A stretch of DNA of 64,000 nucleotides, taken from NCBI GenBank assembly GCA_027475525.1, contig JAMWFC010000126.1:682001-746000 (forward strand), written 5' to 3'. The stretch comes from Macrolepiota albuminosa (lineage: Eukaryota > Basidiomycota > Agaricomycetes > Agaricales > Agaricaceae). Shown one piece after another: positions 1 through 11,101 of this stretch. Within the stretch, counting starts at the first letter, position 1, and each line of letters opens with the position of its first letter. Below the pieces are notes generated by a model. That model was given only the letters and a program-made list of their open reading frames with translations. It was not told the origin of the DNA and did no database searches. Position numbers and translations under genes: made by a program.

Positions 1-188
1 GGCCCACACTTGTCTGAGTGATAGCTAAAGAACCAGAGCACCTCAAAGGTTGAGAATAGTACCAACAGATAGTGTTGAAGAAGTAGTAACAGCAAAATGA
101 GAGAATGGTAGAAGAAATAAGGAAGTGAATGAAAGGAGAGTGAAGAAATAAGGAGTGAAAGAAGAAAGGAATGAGGGGTCCCCTGACA
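1..188 (-). repeat. Partial LTR, family A (element extends left of window)
   Basis: This stretch matches the last 188 bases (plus-strand reading) of the 519-bp LTR seen complete at 49522-50040, ending in the same CCCCTGACA. It differs from that copy by about one base, so the insertion is young. Orientation is as in the 43164-50040 element, that is minus strand. The rest of the element or solo LTR lies outside the window, so which of the two it is cannot be told. Confidence 0.9.
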
Positions 189-2657
189 TACATAATGTAT
201 AACACATTGTACCAATAGGAAAAGAAGCTTACCGAAAAAGTGTAATAGAAACAAGGAGAACAAAAGAGGGAGGCAAGCTGATACCAAGCAACATAAAGAT
301 AGCATGGGAAAACGAACCTGTAAGACTCCTAGGCACCTACATAGGAAATGACATGGACACACCAAGCATATGGACACCCACACTTGAAAAAGTAACCAAG
401 GACCTAGAGAGGTGGGATAAAGGCCACCCGACCATCAATGGACGACATTTGATAATAGGAATGGTTGTAGAAGATAGAACGCAGTACAAAACCTGCGTGC
501 AGGGCATGCCTGTGGAAATAGAGCAGAGGCTGACCAGGATGATAAGACACTTCATATGGGGAGGAACTGCCCAACCAACAATAGGAATAGACACCCTAAG
601 CAAACCCATCGAACAAGGCGAGAAGAAACTCCTAGACGTTAAGGTTAGAAACGAAGCAATAGAGCTCATGAAAATGAAGAGATACCTGAACTTCTCCAAA
701 ACGAGACTGACATGGGCTAAGATTGTGGATGCCCTAATAAAAATGAAACTAAATAAGAAATGGAAAGTGGAAAACGATGGGGCATACCAAAACATCTTCC
801 TGCAGACATTATTAACAGTAAACGCAAAAGACATCAGAGACGGCCTCCCAACCTCCCTGAGAAGGATGATAAGAACGGCGAGGAAACACAAAGTGACCCT
901 ACCTCCTGCAGGCTTGAAGCTCAAAACAAAACTAGGCATACCTATCTGGTACCACGGTGGACTGAAAGACCGGGAAAACATAAGGCTCAATAATACAGTG
1001 GCGAAGTGTCTGAGGACGAACCACAGACTGAGGAAAGTAGGCGATGCGATAAAACTCATAAAAAGAATAAACACAACCATGAACACCGCCCACAAACTTA
1101 GAAAAAACTGCAAATGCGAGGAATGTAAAGAAGTGAGAAGAGATGGCTGCTGAAACCCACACAAATGTGCGGAGTAGGAACAAGAAAACTACTGAACAGC
1201 ATAAAGGACAAATGGAACCCCCTAAGCATAGAACACAATGAGGAACACCACCCGATCAACAAAGGGATCCTTGAAAAGATAAGAGGTGGGGAGTCAGTAT
1301 AAGCATAGAACACAATGAGGAACACCACCCGATCAACAAAGGGATCCTTGAAAAGATAAGAGGTGGGGAGTCAGTACTATTCACGAAAGACATACGCAAT
1401 GGCACAACACTAAGCGAATAACAATTGATGTACTGACCAAGTCCCTGACAAAACATGAGGACATGGGATGGATAGAAACCGAAAACAAGGAAATCCTGCA
1501 GGCAACGGTATCACATATGAGAAGGCGAATAGGACAAACAATCCTAACAAAAGTTAAAGGACACAGCAATATCGAAGGGAATGATGGGGCTGACAAGCTA
1601 GCGAAACTAGGAGCACAGCCACAAGCACCCACATATGAGGATATATCCCCCGCACAAGGCTACCACACAACGGGGATAAGGCTAAGCTCAGCCTCCCAGG
1701 CATCCCTGTACATACAGGGGAATACTGAAGAAGAAGCCACTCTCCTATAGAAGAGGAGCAACAATAAACCTAGATAGGATAAGATGGGCAATAAATAATA
1801 AAAGAAAACAACGGCGACGCACCGACGGATAAGAATATCTGGAGAGCCCTGAAGGACAAGACAATTACCAAAGAAGCCAGAGCATTCCTATGGAAGGCAA
1901 CACAGAACGCCTACAAGATCGGAGACTACTGGGAGAAAACCCCGAACTATGAGACAAGAAGTAAATGCCACGTCTGCGATGCAACTGAGGATATGGAACA
2001 CATACTGACATCGTGCTCGGCGTCTGGCCAAGAAACAATATGGCGATTAACCAAACAATTGTGTGCGTGCAGAGGCATAGAGTGGAACACACCAAGCATA
2101 GGAATAATATTGGGATGTAACCTAGTCAAGCCAAAAATGACGAAAGAGGCAGTAAAAGAGGCTGGAAGCAGAATGTACCGAATAACTGTATCAGAATCTG
2201 CACACCTGATATGTAAGTAAGATAAGATGTGAATGGCGAATACATAAAGAGGCAGACCCTGAGAAGATACCCACAGCGGAGGAGTTTAATGAGAACAGAT
2301 GGCGAATGGCGAAGTGCCATAATGAAAAGAATAAAAGTAGATTGCCTCACATCAAACAGTGAAAGATACGGGAAGAGAGCCCTAGGCGAAGACCTAGTGG
2401 CAAAAACATGGCTAGATGTCATAAATGAACACGCAAAGCCCCACAGGGTATGAGAGTTGATCGCCCCCCAAGGTGGAACAGATGAGAGAACCAACCCGAG
2501 CCCCACACGTCGTGCGTAAAGTGCATTTTCCTTTGAGAACCAACCCAGATAACTACTCGAAACAAACCTAGAAGACTCCTTTTTTCTGGTACCTTACCTA
2601 GAAGCTAACACATGTAGATACGTCTAGGCGCCTATAGAACCTCTATAAAAAAAAAAA
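189..2657 (+). pseudogene. Decayed LINE-type (non-LTR) retrotransposon, RT 3' part, RNase H and Cys motif
   Basis: The 3' half of a LINE ORF2-like polyprotein can be followed in several frames. About 205-1153 reads as the region after the reverse transcriptase fingers, with RLLGTYIGND, QGMP and HPTINGR, all typical of fungal LINEs. About 1154-1400 continues it. 1463-1750 is the C-terminal part of RNase H1 (VKGHSNIEGNDGADKLAK). About 1960-2220 has a terminal Cys/His cluster (CHVC...EHILTSC). The YxDD-containing RT core and the endonuclease are missing, so the copy is 5'-truncated, or cut by the LTR to its left. Frameshifts and stops separate the blocks; one break at 1223-1376 is a 77-bp duplication that is probably an assembly error. 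The end is placed at the A-run near 2646-2656, which could be the poly(A) tail. No target duplication was identified. The clade (Tad1-like) is an inference. Confidence 0.75.
1223..1376. repeat. 77-bp exact tandem duplication (copy 1 of the series)
   Basis: Bases 1223-1299 are repeated exactly at 1300-1376. Flanking bases differ on both sides, so the repeat is exactly 77 bp. It lies inside the LINE remnant and breaks its frame. It has the same period as eight other duplications in the window. Confidence 0.95.
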
Positions 2658-3782
2658 CAATAATGAAATAATGAAATAATAAATAAAGAAAATAAAGAAC
2701 GAATGAAGAGAAGAGTACATACATACAAGTAATAAAATAAAAAATAATAAAAGAAAAAGAAACATGTATGTAAGAGTCGGGGACCGGCGCACACGTGCGC
2801 CGCTACGATAAGTACGTGCGGGGACAAAGGGAGCTTTGTCCCTGGTGTGATATTATGTGCATGTGATATCATGAAAGTGATAGCGCGTGTGTGATATGAT
2901 CAGAGGGGCGATTCGATCGATGTCGAAAGGTGTGTCGTCACTGTGGGTGCATGGGCGCTAACAGAGTTGGTGGGGCATTGAGGGGATCATGAGAAAGAAA
3001 TCAAAAAGTGATCGTACAATATAGAAGTCCCATTATGTTAGAGGAGGTCTCCAGGAGGTCTCTTGGAGGACTTCGGTCAGACCTCCAAGGTCTTGAGGTG
3101 GATTGGGAATCTCGTGCGCTTCCGTCTCGTCCGGTGCAATTCCGTTTATGGAAACAGGTACCATCAACCAGCAACGAGGTTGTCCTTTCGGCCTATTCCT
3201 GTCTCGACCATTAAATATCCTAACTACCCATCAAGAAGCACGAAGTGTCCTCCTGCCTTAGGTTCTCTGCTTTCCAGTTTTGAGTCGTTTTGAACATACA
3301 TTCCCTATGACTGTCTAGGTGGCAGATGTTACGGGACGGCTTACTGGGCACTGAGCTAGATTCAACTACTCATACCTGAACAATTCTATATCTGGCCTGC
3401 AACCCGCATGTGGTTAGCTAAATGTTTACGGAATGCTGTTCTTGTATATGAACCATATCTTTTCGGCTGTCCAAAGATGGAGAGCATCCAGCGCACAGAA
3501 GCCAGAGAACTTCTAGTCCTTGCGCTGTTTTAGAAATTCAAATAATTAAACGATCTTTACTATGTAAAAGGTAATATCCTTGCATTCTCTGATATACCTT
3601 CCCAGCCTCCTGCGGATATAATCTCGCAGCTTGATAGCTTGTCATCAGTGTCTCTGCTTTTGCCATCGAAATTCCGACTCGGACTAGGGCACGAAAAGTA
3701 TTTATTTCATGGACTTTGATAATAATGATATCCTCAACCCTGAATGACTGCAGTCAAACTCAATTTCCTTACCCTCCCGTCC
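2658..3782. other. Intergenic; A-rich low-complexity then no gene seen
   Basis: 2640-2765 is an A-rich stretch with AATAATGA-like repeats, probably the tail of the LINE. The remainder up to the P450 start contains only short open frames without recognisable motifs. The P450 promoter should lie in the last few hundred bases. No TATA box stands out. Confidence 0.5.
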
Positions 3783-5951
3783 ATGCAAACGTCGTTAACG
3801 GTTTTAATCCCAACCGTTGCTTTCTTATTCCTTGTTTCTGCTCAGTACAAGCGGTCTCAATATCTCAAAAGATTCCGATTACCGCCGGGGCCTCCTGAAA
3901 AACCACTCATAGGGAATCTCTTAGACTTCGACCTTCGCGCCATTGGGATAAGATTCACGGAGTACAAATCTATCTACGGTGTGTTCTCGTTTTCTACTCC
4001 ACTGAAACTGAAGAAAACAATGATAGACTAAAGACTTTCAGGCGACCTCGTATACTTCCATGGCTTAGGAAGGAGTATCCTTCTCCTCAACTCGCTCGCA
4101 GTGATCAGCGACCTTTTTGAGAAGCGTCCGTTGACATACTCTCACTGCCCCTCGCTCAACGTTGCAGGAGAGTTAGTGGGCCTTACCAAGGTTGGTTTTT
4201 ATCTACTTTAGCTCGACGACTAAACATGTATTTCTAGAATGCTCCAAGTCTGCGCTACGGTGAAGGATGGGACGAGTACAGACGCATGTCCTATATTGCT
4301 CTCAACCCGATAGAAACCAAGAGATATCATGCCTACCAAGAGAATATCTCGGCGTTTTTTAACCTTGCATTGTTGGATAACCCAGAGGACTTCTTTGCAC
4401 ATGTAAAATTGTCTGTAATTTCCCTCTGGTGATGTCGATTAATATGGACTAACTTGAAACAGAACCGTGGCAAGACTAGCTTTGTCTGTAACATATGGAA
4501 TGTCGGTAAATGAAGCGGGTCTGGACGTACGTTTCTTATTTTATCTCTGGCTAGACTTCAGATGCTTATTGGTGACTAAATATACTAAGTTCGTGAATCA
4601 TTCAGAGCACACCATGGCTCTCGTCAGGAAGATCACTGCCGCAGGTGTATACTTTGCCGACTGCCCGCAAAGTCGTAAGTTTTTCGGCTCTACTAAGCTT
4701 CTACGAAGTCAAGAAGATTGATGTTACCGTAATAGTAAAATACCTGCCGTCTTGTCTCACGTCTCACCAGCATGCTGCCCGTGGCAGAGCGATGATCGAT
4801 TATTTTCTCACCATGCCCTTTGAGTATGTCAAGCAATCCATGGTATATCTCACCATTGTTTTCGTGTATTTATGTTATGGCATTTGGCTGAATGTATCAT
4901 GTTAGGAGAAGGGAACAGCTCCTCCCTCGCTGGTTAAGGACCTTCTGCTACAAGACATGGGTGACAATTCGTCGACGTTCGAGGATCGCGTGAAGTGGAT
5001 CGCTGGAAATAGCTACTCCGGTACGTCGTGTACAAGTATTCATACACATATGTAACACTCACTGCTGCCCAGCCGGTAGCGAAACAGTACATCCTCCAAA
5101 AATTTACACTTTATTCATTTCTAATGTCATAATTTCCTAGCTATCCACAGTCATCTTCAATTTCTTCCTCGCCATGGCTCTCCATCCAGACAAACAAAAG
5201 CAAGCACAGGAAGAGTTAGATCGGGTCATAGGTACAGATCGGTTACCTACAATGACAGACCAAGATAGTTGTCTCTATGTTAGTGCGCTGATCAAGGAGA
5301 CAATGAGGTGGTATCCTACCTGGCCTTGGGGTAAGTCGGAAATAAGATGAATTGTATGATAATCATCGGCAAAATAGGTACTATACGATGTACGTCGAAG
5401 GACGATGAGTACCGGGGTTATTTTATACCGAAGGGTACCATCGTTGTTCCTAACCCTTGGTAGGCCCCTTTCTTTCTGAATGGAAGTCTTGGCCTTTATT
5501 GTTGGAAGGGCTGTGACAGTTGAGCCTGCTGGGAAACACGATCCTCGACTATTTATCCCGGAACGCTTCCTCGGTCCCGATCCGGGCAGAAATCCGAGCG
5601 CCGGGGTCTTTGGGTATGGTCAAAAGTACCCTTTTCTCTCTTCTTCCTGGAAATACCTGACAATCATCCTGGTCAAGGATATGTCCCGGACAAACAGTCG
5701 CAGAAAGCTCGCTTGCTGTATTTATACCCACAATTCTATCTGCATTTAACATTTTGCCACCTCAAGATGGAGTGCTGGAAGCAAAATGTGGGTCAAATCT
5801 TTATGGGTACGTGTATCTTCATTCCCTTCATTTCTCTCAATCAATATTGCATGAATCTAGCTACCATGAACCATTTAGATGTAGGATCATCCCTCGTTCG
5901 TCAAAGACTGCAGAACTAGTCAGAAAAAGAGCCGCGCTAGCAAACGTTTAG
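3783..5951 (+). CDS. Cytochrome P450 monooxygenase, 13 exons, 503 aa
   Basis: Predicted heme-thiolate monooxygenase of the endoplasmic reticulum; substrate unknown. I assembled 13 exons by GT-AG signals and phase: 3783-3978, 4042-4190, 4238-4410, 4463-4526, 4590-4674, 4736-4842, 4906-5020, 5073-5086, 5141-5330, 5378-5459, 5509-5625, 5678-5806 and 5861-5951. They total 1512 nt with no internal stop. The N-terminus is a hydrophobic anchor followed by the proline hinge LPPGPPEKP. The I-helix motif is AGSET, the K-helix is KETMR (ExxR), the PERF motif is FIPERF, and the heme loop is FGYGQKICPG with the Cys ligand. The loop has Lys where most P450s have Arg. Exon 8 is only 14 nt. An in-frame ATG 13 codons upstream (3744) is possible, but 3783 gives the usual anchor. 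The style resembles Agaricomycete CYP512/CYP5144-type families; the family assignment is a guess. It converges on the aldo-keto reductase, with 83 bp between stops. Confidence 0.9.
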
Positions 5952-6034
5952 GAGGTATCCTCTTGCTCATTAATATTGTACATATTACCTCGAAAATTCA
6001 GAACAATCAATATCTATGTGGCTGGCTCTCGTAG

Positions 6035-7462
6035 CTAGATAATGTCGGTCAAATTCTGTCTCACAAACCAATACAGGACGTACGGTTCCTCCAAATATTT
6101 GAGTTCCTCTTCGCTTAGTGTGATTCCTGTCGTGATTGACTCAAGAACCCGCTCAGGCTGAATTGAAAACAGTCAGCTTTCAATATCGAGTTACTGAATG
6201 GATGACATACCGTGTTGGCACCGACAATGGGGCTGGATACCTTTTTTAGACTCCAAGCAAGAGCAACTTGATTCATCTTGCAAGACCGCTTCTCCGCGAT
6301 CTCCGCGACACGGTTGATGATCTTGATGTCGCTCTCCCTTCGTCTTTTCTCAAGAAATGTTCCACTGACGCGTTTTGACCTTGGGGTCTCGGTCCCAACT
6401 GGGCGAGCAAGGTGTCCGTCCATCAAAGGTGAGTATGCCACGACACCGATGCCCTTGTAATTACAGTAATCAATCATTTCACGTTCCTGGTATCGCTCGC
6501 ATAAGGAGATATCAAAGACATAATGACGATGGCTCACCTCCGTACGATAGAGAAGCGAATGCTCCAACTCAACGCAACTGAACTGCGTCCACCCGTTCAG
6601 CTGCGCCACATTATTCATCTCTGCAAATTGCCAGGCCTTCACATTGGACGCTCCAAGATAACGAACTTTGCCAGAGCGAACAAGGTCATGAAGGGCACGC
6701 ATCGTTTCCTCGAAGGGCGTTTCCGAATCCAAGGTATGAATCATGAGAATGTCGATGTAATCCGTTTTGAGGCGCCGGAGCGAAGCATCGACTTGATTGA
6801 AAATCGCACCCCGAGAGAGGCCGCCTTGGTTCACGTAGTCGCGCGTATCCTTCAATCCAGGTTTAAAGAAACTGGTAATCGTAGATGGATCCTCTTCGTC
6901 GACGAGAAAGCGGATTTTGGTGATGAGGACGAGTTTGTGGCGAGGAATTTGATTCTTTCAGCGAACGATCAGAGAAAGGATCTACCCATACAGCCGAAAG
7001 GGCAGACACACCTCGACGATAAATTTACCGATGATTGACTCTGAATCACCGTTGCTTTATATGATCGATTGAGCATGATGATTTGGAATCTATGAGCTTT
7101 GACTTCGCATGTTTACCTGTACATATTGGCTGTGTCCCATGTCGTAATTCCAGCATCCCATGCCGTTTTGAGGAGTTGAAATGCCTGATCGTAATCAGCA
7201 GTCGTTATCAAACACACCTCGACTTGAGCAAACCTTGTCTCCAGTCAGATTAATGTGCTAAGTTCCACTTCCTGAGTAAGCGCGGGATGATCAATTTCGA
7301 AGTACATACGTTCCAGGAAGTATTCCCGATAGTCATACACCCAAGCTATGTAGATATGGAGATATATCGACATGTGCATGAAAAATCTCAATGACTTACA
7401 ATTGGGGCCGATACACGGAGGCCAGCCTTTCCCAGACGAACGTAGCTAGCTTTGACAGTCAT
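6035..7462 (-). CDS. Aldo-keto reductase (aryl-alcohol dehydrogenase-like), about 7 exons
   Basis: NAD(P)H-dependent reductase with a TIM-barrel fold, probably cytosolic, acting on aldehydes or ketones. Exons read on the minus strand: 7400-7462, 7310-7345, one ending at 7117, 7012-7054, 6538-6954, 6211-6486 and 6035-6157. The start MTVKASYVRLGKAGLRVS is the normal N-terminus. WDTANMYSNG carries the Asp and Tyr of the catalytic tetrad, LVLITK the Lys, and DILMIHTLD the His. The late segment GIGVVAYSPLMDGHLARP and the NADP-binding end IVGANTPERV are also typical. Phases fit everywhere except between exon 2 and exon 3, where no clean in-frame junction was found; either an exon boundary is non-obvious or there is a frameshift near 7225-7309. 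Length is about 350 aa, as expected. Being tail-to-tail with the P450 hints at shared secondary metabolism or detoxification, but nothing more supports a cluster. Confidence 0.85.
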
Positions 7463-7842
7463 AAGTGGAAGATATAGTGAGCTGATCAACGATGCTGAAG
7501 TGCTAGAAGGGGCTTTTGAAAAGTCTGAAGACCGTCTCGGAAGAAATACCTGTCATTCTTAAGATACGATAAGCGACCTGATGGTCACCCACAGTAGTGG
7601 ACGGGGCCAGATGCCACTCACATCCCCAGATAGAATGTGACCCGAAAAATAGTCAATGTCCGGCGGACATGTCCGACTGTTCCGTGATCTGTCTCAACGA
7701 GGTTTTGGTCTTTCCAGAATATCCTCAACAAGACTTGTCACATATGTTTGAATGCATCCCATGGAGAGGACGTGAGAAACCAAAGTTGAACGCACGTGGC
7801 CGGATTCTGCACGTGATCGCGTCCAAAATCCATGGCATAGAC
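7463..7842. other. AKR upstream region; no gene seen
   Basis: About 380 bp between the AKR start codon and the pogo transposon. It contains the AKR promoter by position. No convincing coding segment or TATA box was found. Confidence 0.5.
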
Positions 7843-7844
7843 TA

Positions 7845-7868
7845 CTGTGCCGTGACGAGATATGCAAC
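7845..7868 (+). repeat. Left terminal inverted repeat of pogo element
   Basis: 24-bp perfect inverted repeat partner of 11076-11099, immediately inside the TA duplication. Confidence 0.95.
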
Positions 7869-8145
7869 TTTTGAACAAAAGATTTTCTGTAGCTCCGTCC
7901 CTTCAGCTTATGACCTTGATTTTTTTGTATCAACTAGAAGAACATCCAATCTCAAGGTCTACATTTTTTATTTGCGAAAAACTTGAGAGGAAACTTCGTC
8001 GGCCAATGGCCGAGCACGACATACCAAAAGTACGTAGATATGCAACCGCCGGTCACGCATGGTCACATCTCAAATCCTGACTCCGCTCACAATCGCACGC
8101 AAAGGCTCGCAATAAGGTTCGTTTGGCTTTCTAAATTGAGATATA

Positions 8146-10703
8146 TTACTGTGGAAAGTTATAATAGTATGCACCAGTGTAATATGTTCTATCTATGGGG
8201 TAGGAATAAAGTCCCTGATGTGTCGAAGGACCAGCCTGTAGACTCAGATCCTGAGCACGATGATCCACGGGAATGGGATTAATTTGAGTCAAAGTCGCAG
8301 AGAAATGAGTCGGAGGGAAATCAGATGAAGGAGTATTGGACGGGTCAAGTCGACGACGTTGTAGTGGTGTGCCGTTACCCAGACTTGAATCTTCAGGAGC
8401 AGTGCGTTTGCGACGAAATAAACCAACAAATTGTGGTTTACTCTTCAAATCTTCATCCTCAGTGAACTTAGCCTCGATACGATCCTGTAAGTCAGCCTTT
8501 GTGCCGTTTATAGATAAACCAAGAACCGAGGCAAGATCTTGAAGTGCCGTCTTGTTCTGGCCTCTGATTGTACCAGAAAAGAGCATCTGCGTACCCATTG
8601 TGGCTCGACGAATCAAGTTTTCCTTGTCCACTGCATCTTTCTTGGCCTTCTTTTCTGCCTTCTGTCTGTCCTTCTCCTTCCGAATTGCCCGCTCTTTCCT
8701 TGCCTCTGCTAGCCCCTCCTCTGACGTCATCACTCGGGCAGATGTATTGATTCGTCGTCCTTGCTTCGATTTTTCTGTGCGTAAATGAATTTGACGGCGG
8801 AGTAGAGCATTTTCACGGTTACAATAGACAATCTGAAGTTCTGCAGAGTCACACTGATCTTGAACTAGCTTGAGCTGAGTCTCAAGTGCTGCAACGCGAC
8901 TTTCAAGATTGATACATCGCTTTTCAGAAGACAGACTTGGCCTGACAGGTGTAGAGGAGGCTGGAGAAGAAAGGGACTGAGTCATGGATCGTGTGTGTCG
9001 GAGTGGTGTAGGTGTCATCGGTGTCAATGGTGAGCATGGCAAGCGCATGAGTAACGTTTCAGGCTGATGGTTTGACGCGTGATGTGCAGGTGTTTTGGCA
9101 CATGTTGCAATGCTTCTTTGATGCTCTCCCAGGCTTTCTTCTAACCCACTTTGCTCTTCCTCCACGTCACTCTCCTCATCCTCTGTCCTTTCGTCTTCTT
9201 CATCTTCTTGTCCACTTGGATCTGATTCATCATAACCATCATCATCACTGTCACTACTGTCAGAGTCAATGGTGTATGTTGGTCCATCAGCAGGGATAAA
9301 ATCATCGGAAGATGCGTCTGGTGCTCGAGGAAGCCGAGTTTTTGCCCAGATTCCTTGGGATTTGATGGAAGTTGAATGACTTGGTGCGAAATCACTTTCT
9401 TTGAAAATTCCCGGATTAATATCTGACTCGTTAAAAGCATCAGTTCGTTCTGGATTGATACCTGCATTACACCAGGCACGTTTGATGGTTTCACTTTTGA
9501 AGGATTCATTTCGTGCCATCATATACTCCCTTACAACATCTCGAAGTTCCATCCCTTCTCCTCTCTCTTCAAGTATTATTGCGCAACGATTAGACCAGGC
9601 AGTTGAAAGTGGTGAAAAGACTCCAACATCTAGAGGCTGCAGCCTATGTGTAGTATGGGGTGGAAGGCAAAATAGGTGGACATTGTTCTTGAGAGCAAAT
9701 TCTATGATTTCGAGTGAGGTATGTGATCCATGTCCATCGTAGATTAAAAGGATAGGTTTTCCTGACTTGTTTCTCTCTGTAGCTTTTGGAACAAATTGTT
9801 TTTTGAACCACTGGTGCCCTATCTCATCATCTGTCCATCCATTCTCAGATGTCGCAATCCTAGCAACATTTATGAGTCGACACATTTAATAAAATATTAA
9901 CTTCTCACGCACAGTACATCAGGCTCCTCAAACCACTCTGTAAACATACTCTGCCCTCCTGGAAACACGAAACATGGTTTAATGGTGTAAGTACCATCCG
10001 CACATACAGTTTCAATGATTGTAACAAGCTGAAGATCGTCGCTCTTCAGCCTGTATTGAGACTTGTCCATGAAGTCAAAGAGAAACTTTTCGGCCTTTCC
10101 TTTGCGACTACCACCCATCTGAACACCTTTTTCATCCATGTTGTAGACATTTTCCCAAGGTATGTCGTGTTTTTTCATATGTTCACATAGTTGCCGAAAA
10201 TAATTGTGAACGGTTGTATAGTTAAAGGCTCGTGCACGTTTTGGGTCCAGGCCACTACCACGAGCCAATTTGATGTCAGGATGGCGTTGGAGGAATCGAC
10301 GTATCCATCCTTTTGATATTGGATGCTTCTTATTCTCTGGAAGCACGGCTTCAACCTTCGGGCCCAGGGTCTTGCGGCTTACAGGGTGGCCTGTGGTACC
10401 AAGATATTTGATCCATTCAACCAGGGCATTTTCTTGTGCAGGTGTGAGGAGCATTTGGCCACTGTGGGCTTTCTTCTTTGGTTGTGTCAACCCATGGTGT
10501 CGACGCCAGAGTGTACTTTTATAGACTTTGTAATACCTTGCAGCATCTGCCACTGTATGAAATACTCCATTTTTCAGGTCTCTAAGAGCGTCTTGAATGA
10601 GTTTCTCTGTAGAATTGCTCGGAGAGTTACGGTGGGTTGCTGCGCGTGTCATTTTGTCGAGGACTTGGAAACTGTTGTTTGGGCAGGCTACCAAATTAGG
10701 CAT
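8146..10703 (-). CDS. pogo/Tigger-type transposase, DD35D, with acidic and SAP-like C-terminal extension
   Basis: Catalyses cut-and-paste transposition of the surrounding element. Exons are 9913-10703 and 8146-9859, joined over a 53-bp GT-AG intron (9860-9912) with matching phase, giving 834 aa. The N-terminal part (about residues 30-75) is a Psq-type helix-turn-helix (DAARYYKVYKSTLWRR). It is followed by a CENP-B/Tc5-type DNA-binding half (GWIRRFLQRHPDIKLARG). The catalytic triad is Asp190 (NMDEKG), Asp305 (IYDGHGSH) and Asp341 (LQPLDVG), with 35 residues between the last two. After the catalytic core come an acidic Ser/Asp/Glu-rich stretch, a coiled coil (LESRVAALETQLKLVQ), a Lys-rich helix and a SAP-like motif (LASVLGLSINGTKADLQDRI). 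The SAP call is my reading of the pattern. An ATG at 10652 would give 817 aa and also keeps all domains. No stops or frameshifts are seen. Confidence 0.93.
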
Positions 10704-11075
10704 TGCCGCCAGGTCGCATGCGGAGCTTCAATCTCATTGAGAATGTCACGCTCCCACACAGATCCCTCTCATCGAGGCCTTTTCAGGGTACATAGAGCCT
10801 CGGAAAATTAGATTTGAGCTGTATTGAATGTATTAAACAATGTTATCATGTAAAAAGTACAATAGTTTATCAAGAATCATTTCACCGATGATGAGGTGGT
10901 CACGAAATCAGACTTTTTGAGCACTATCAGATTTATTAAAGCTCAACAACCAAAGGATCCTTTGAAATACCTATAGCAACATCTTTATATAGACTCTATA
11001 CATGTATGAGATTTTTACGGTTCTCAAAAAGTACGCCGATGGAGCTGAGGAAAGGAAGTTGCACAAGTGGGCTCG

Positions 11076-11099
11076 GTTGCATATCTCGTCACGGCACAG
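11076..11099 (-). repeat. Right terminal inverted repeat of pogo element
   Basis: Perfect reverse complement of 7845-7868, followed by the TA duplication at 11100-11101. Confidence 0.95.
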
Positions 11100-11101
11100 T
11101 A

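Larger units (their letters stand above)
7845..11099 (-). mobile_element. Complete pogo-type DNA transposon with 24-bp TIRs and TA duplication
   Basis: The 24 bases 7845-7868 are repeated perfectly in reverse complement at 11076-11099 (CTGTGCCGTGACGAG... inwards). Both ends are flanked by TA (7843-7844 and 11100-11101), the target duplication of the Tc1/mariner/pogo superfamily. The 3255-bp element holds one transposase gene with an open frame through a single short intron. The inner part of the end (GATATGCAAC) occurs again subterminally at about 8038-8047 and may be another transposase-binding site. Perfect ends and an intact gene suggest recent activity. Confidence 0.93.

Noticed and set aside
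337..1164. Long minus-strand open frame with many hydrophobic residues
   Set aside because: It is the antisense of the LINE remnant, which has recognisable RT and RNase H motifs on the plus strand.
6523..7038. 171-codon plus-strand open frame
   Set aside because: Shadow of the aldo-keto reductase exons and introns on the minus strand; no motif of its own.
7597..8282. Overlapping plus-strand open frames near the left end of the pogo element
   Set aside because: They cross the transposon boundary at 7845 and have no recognisable domain.
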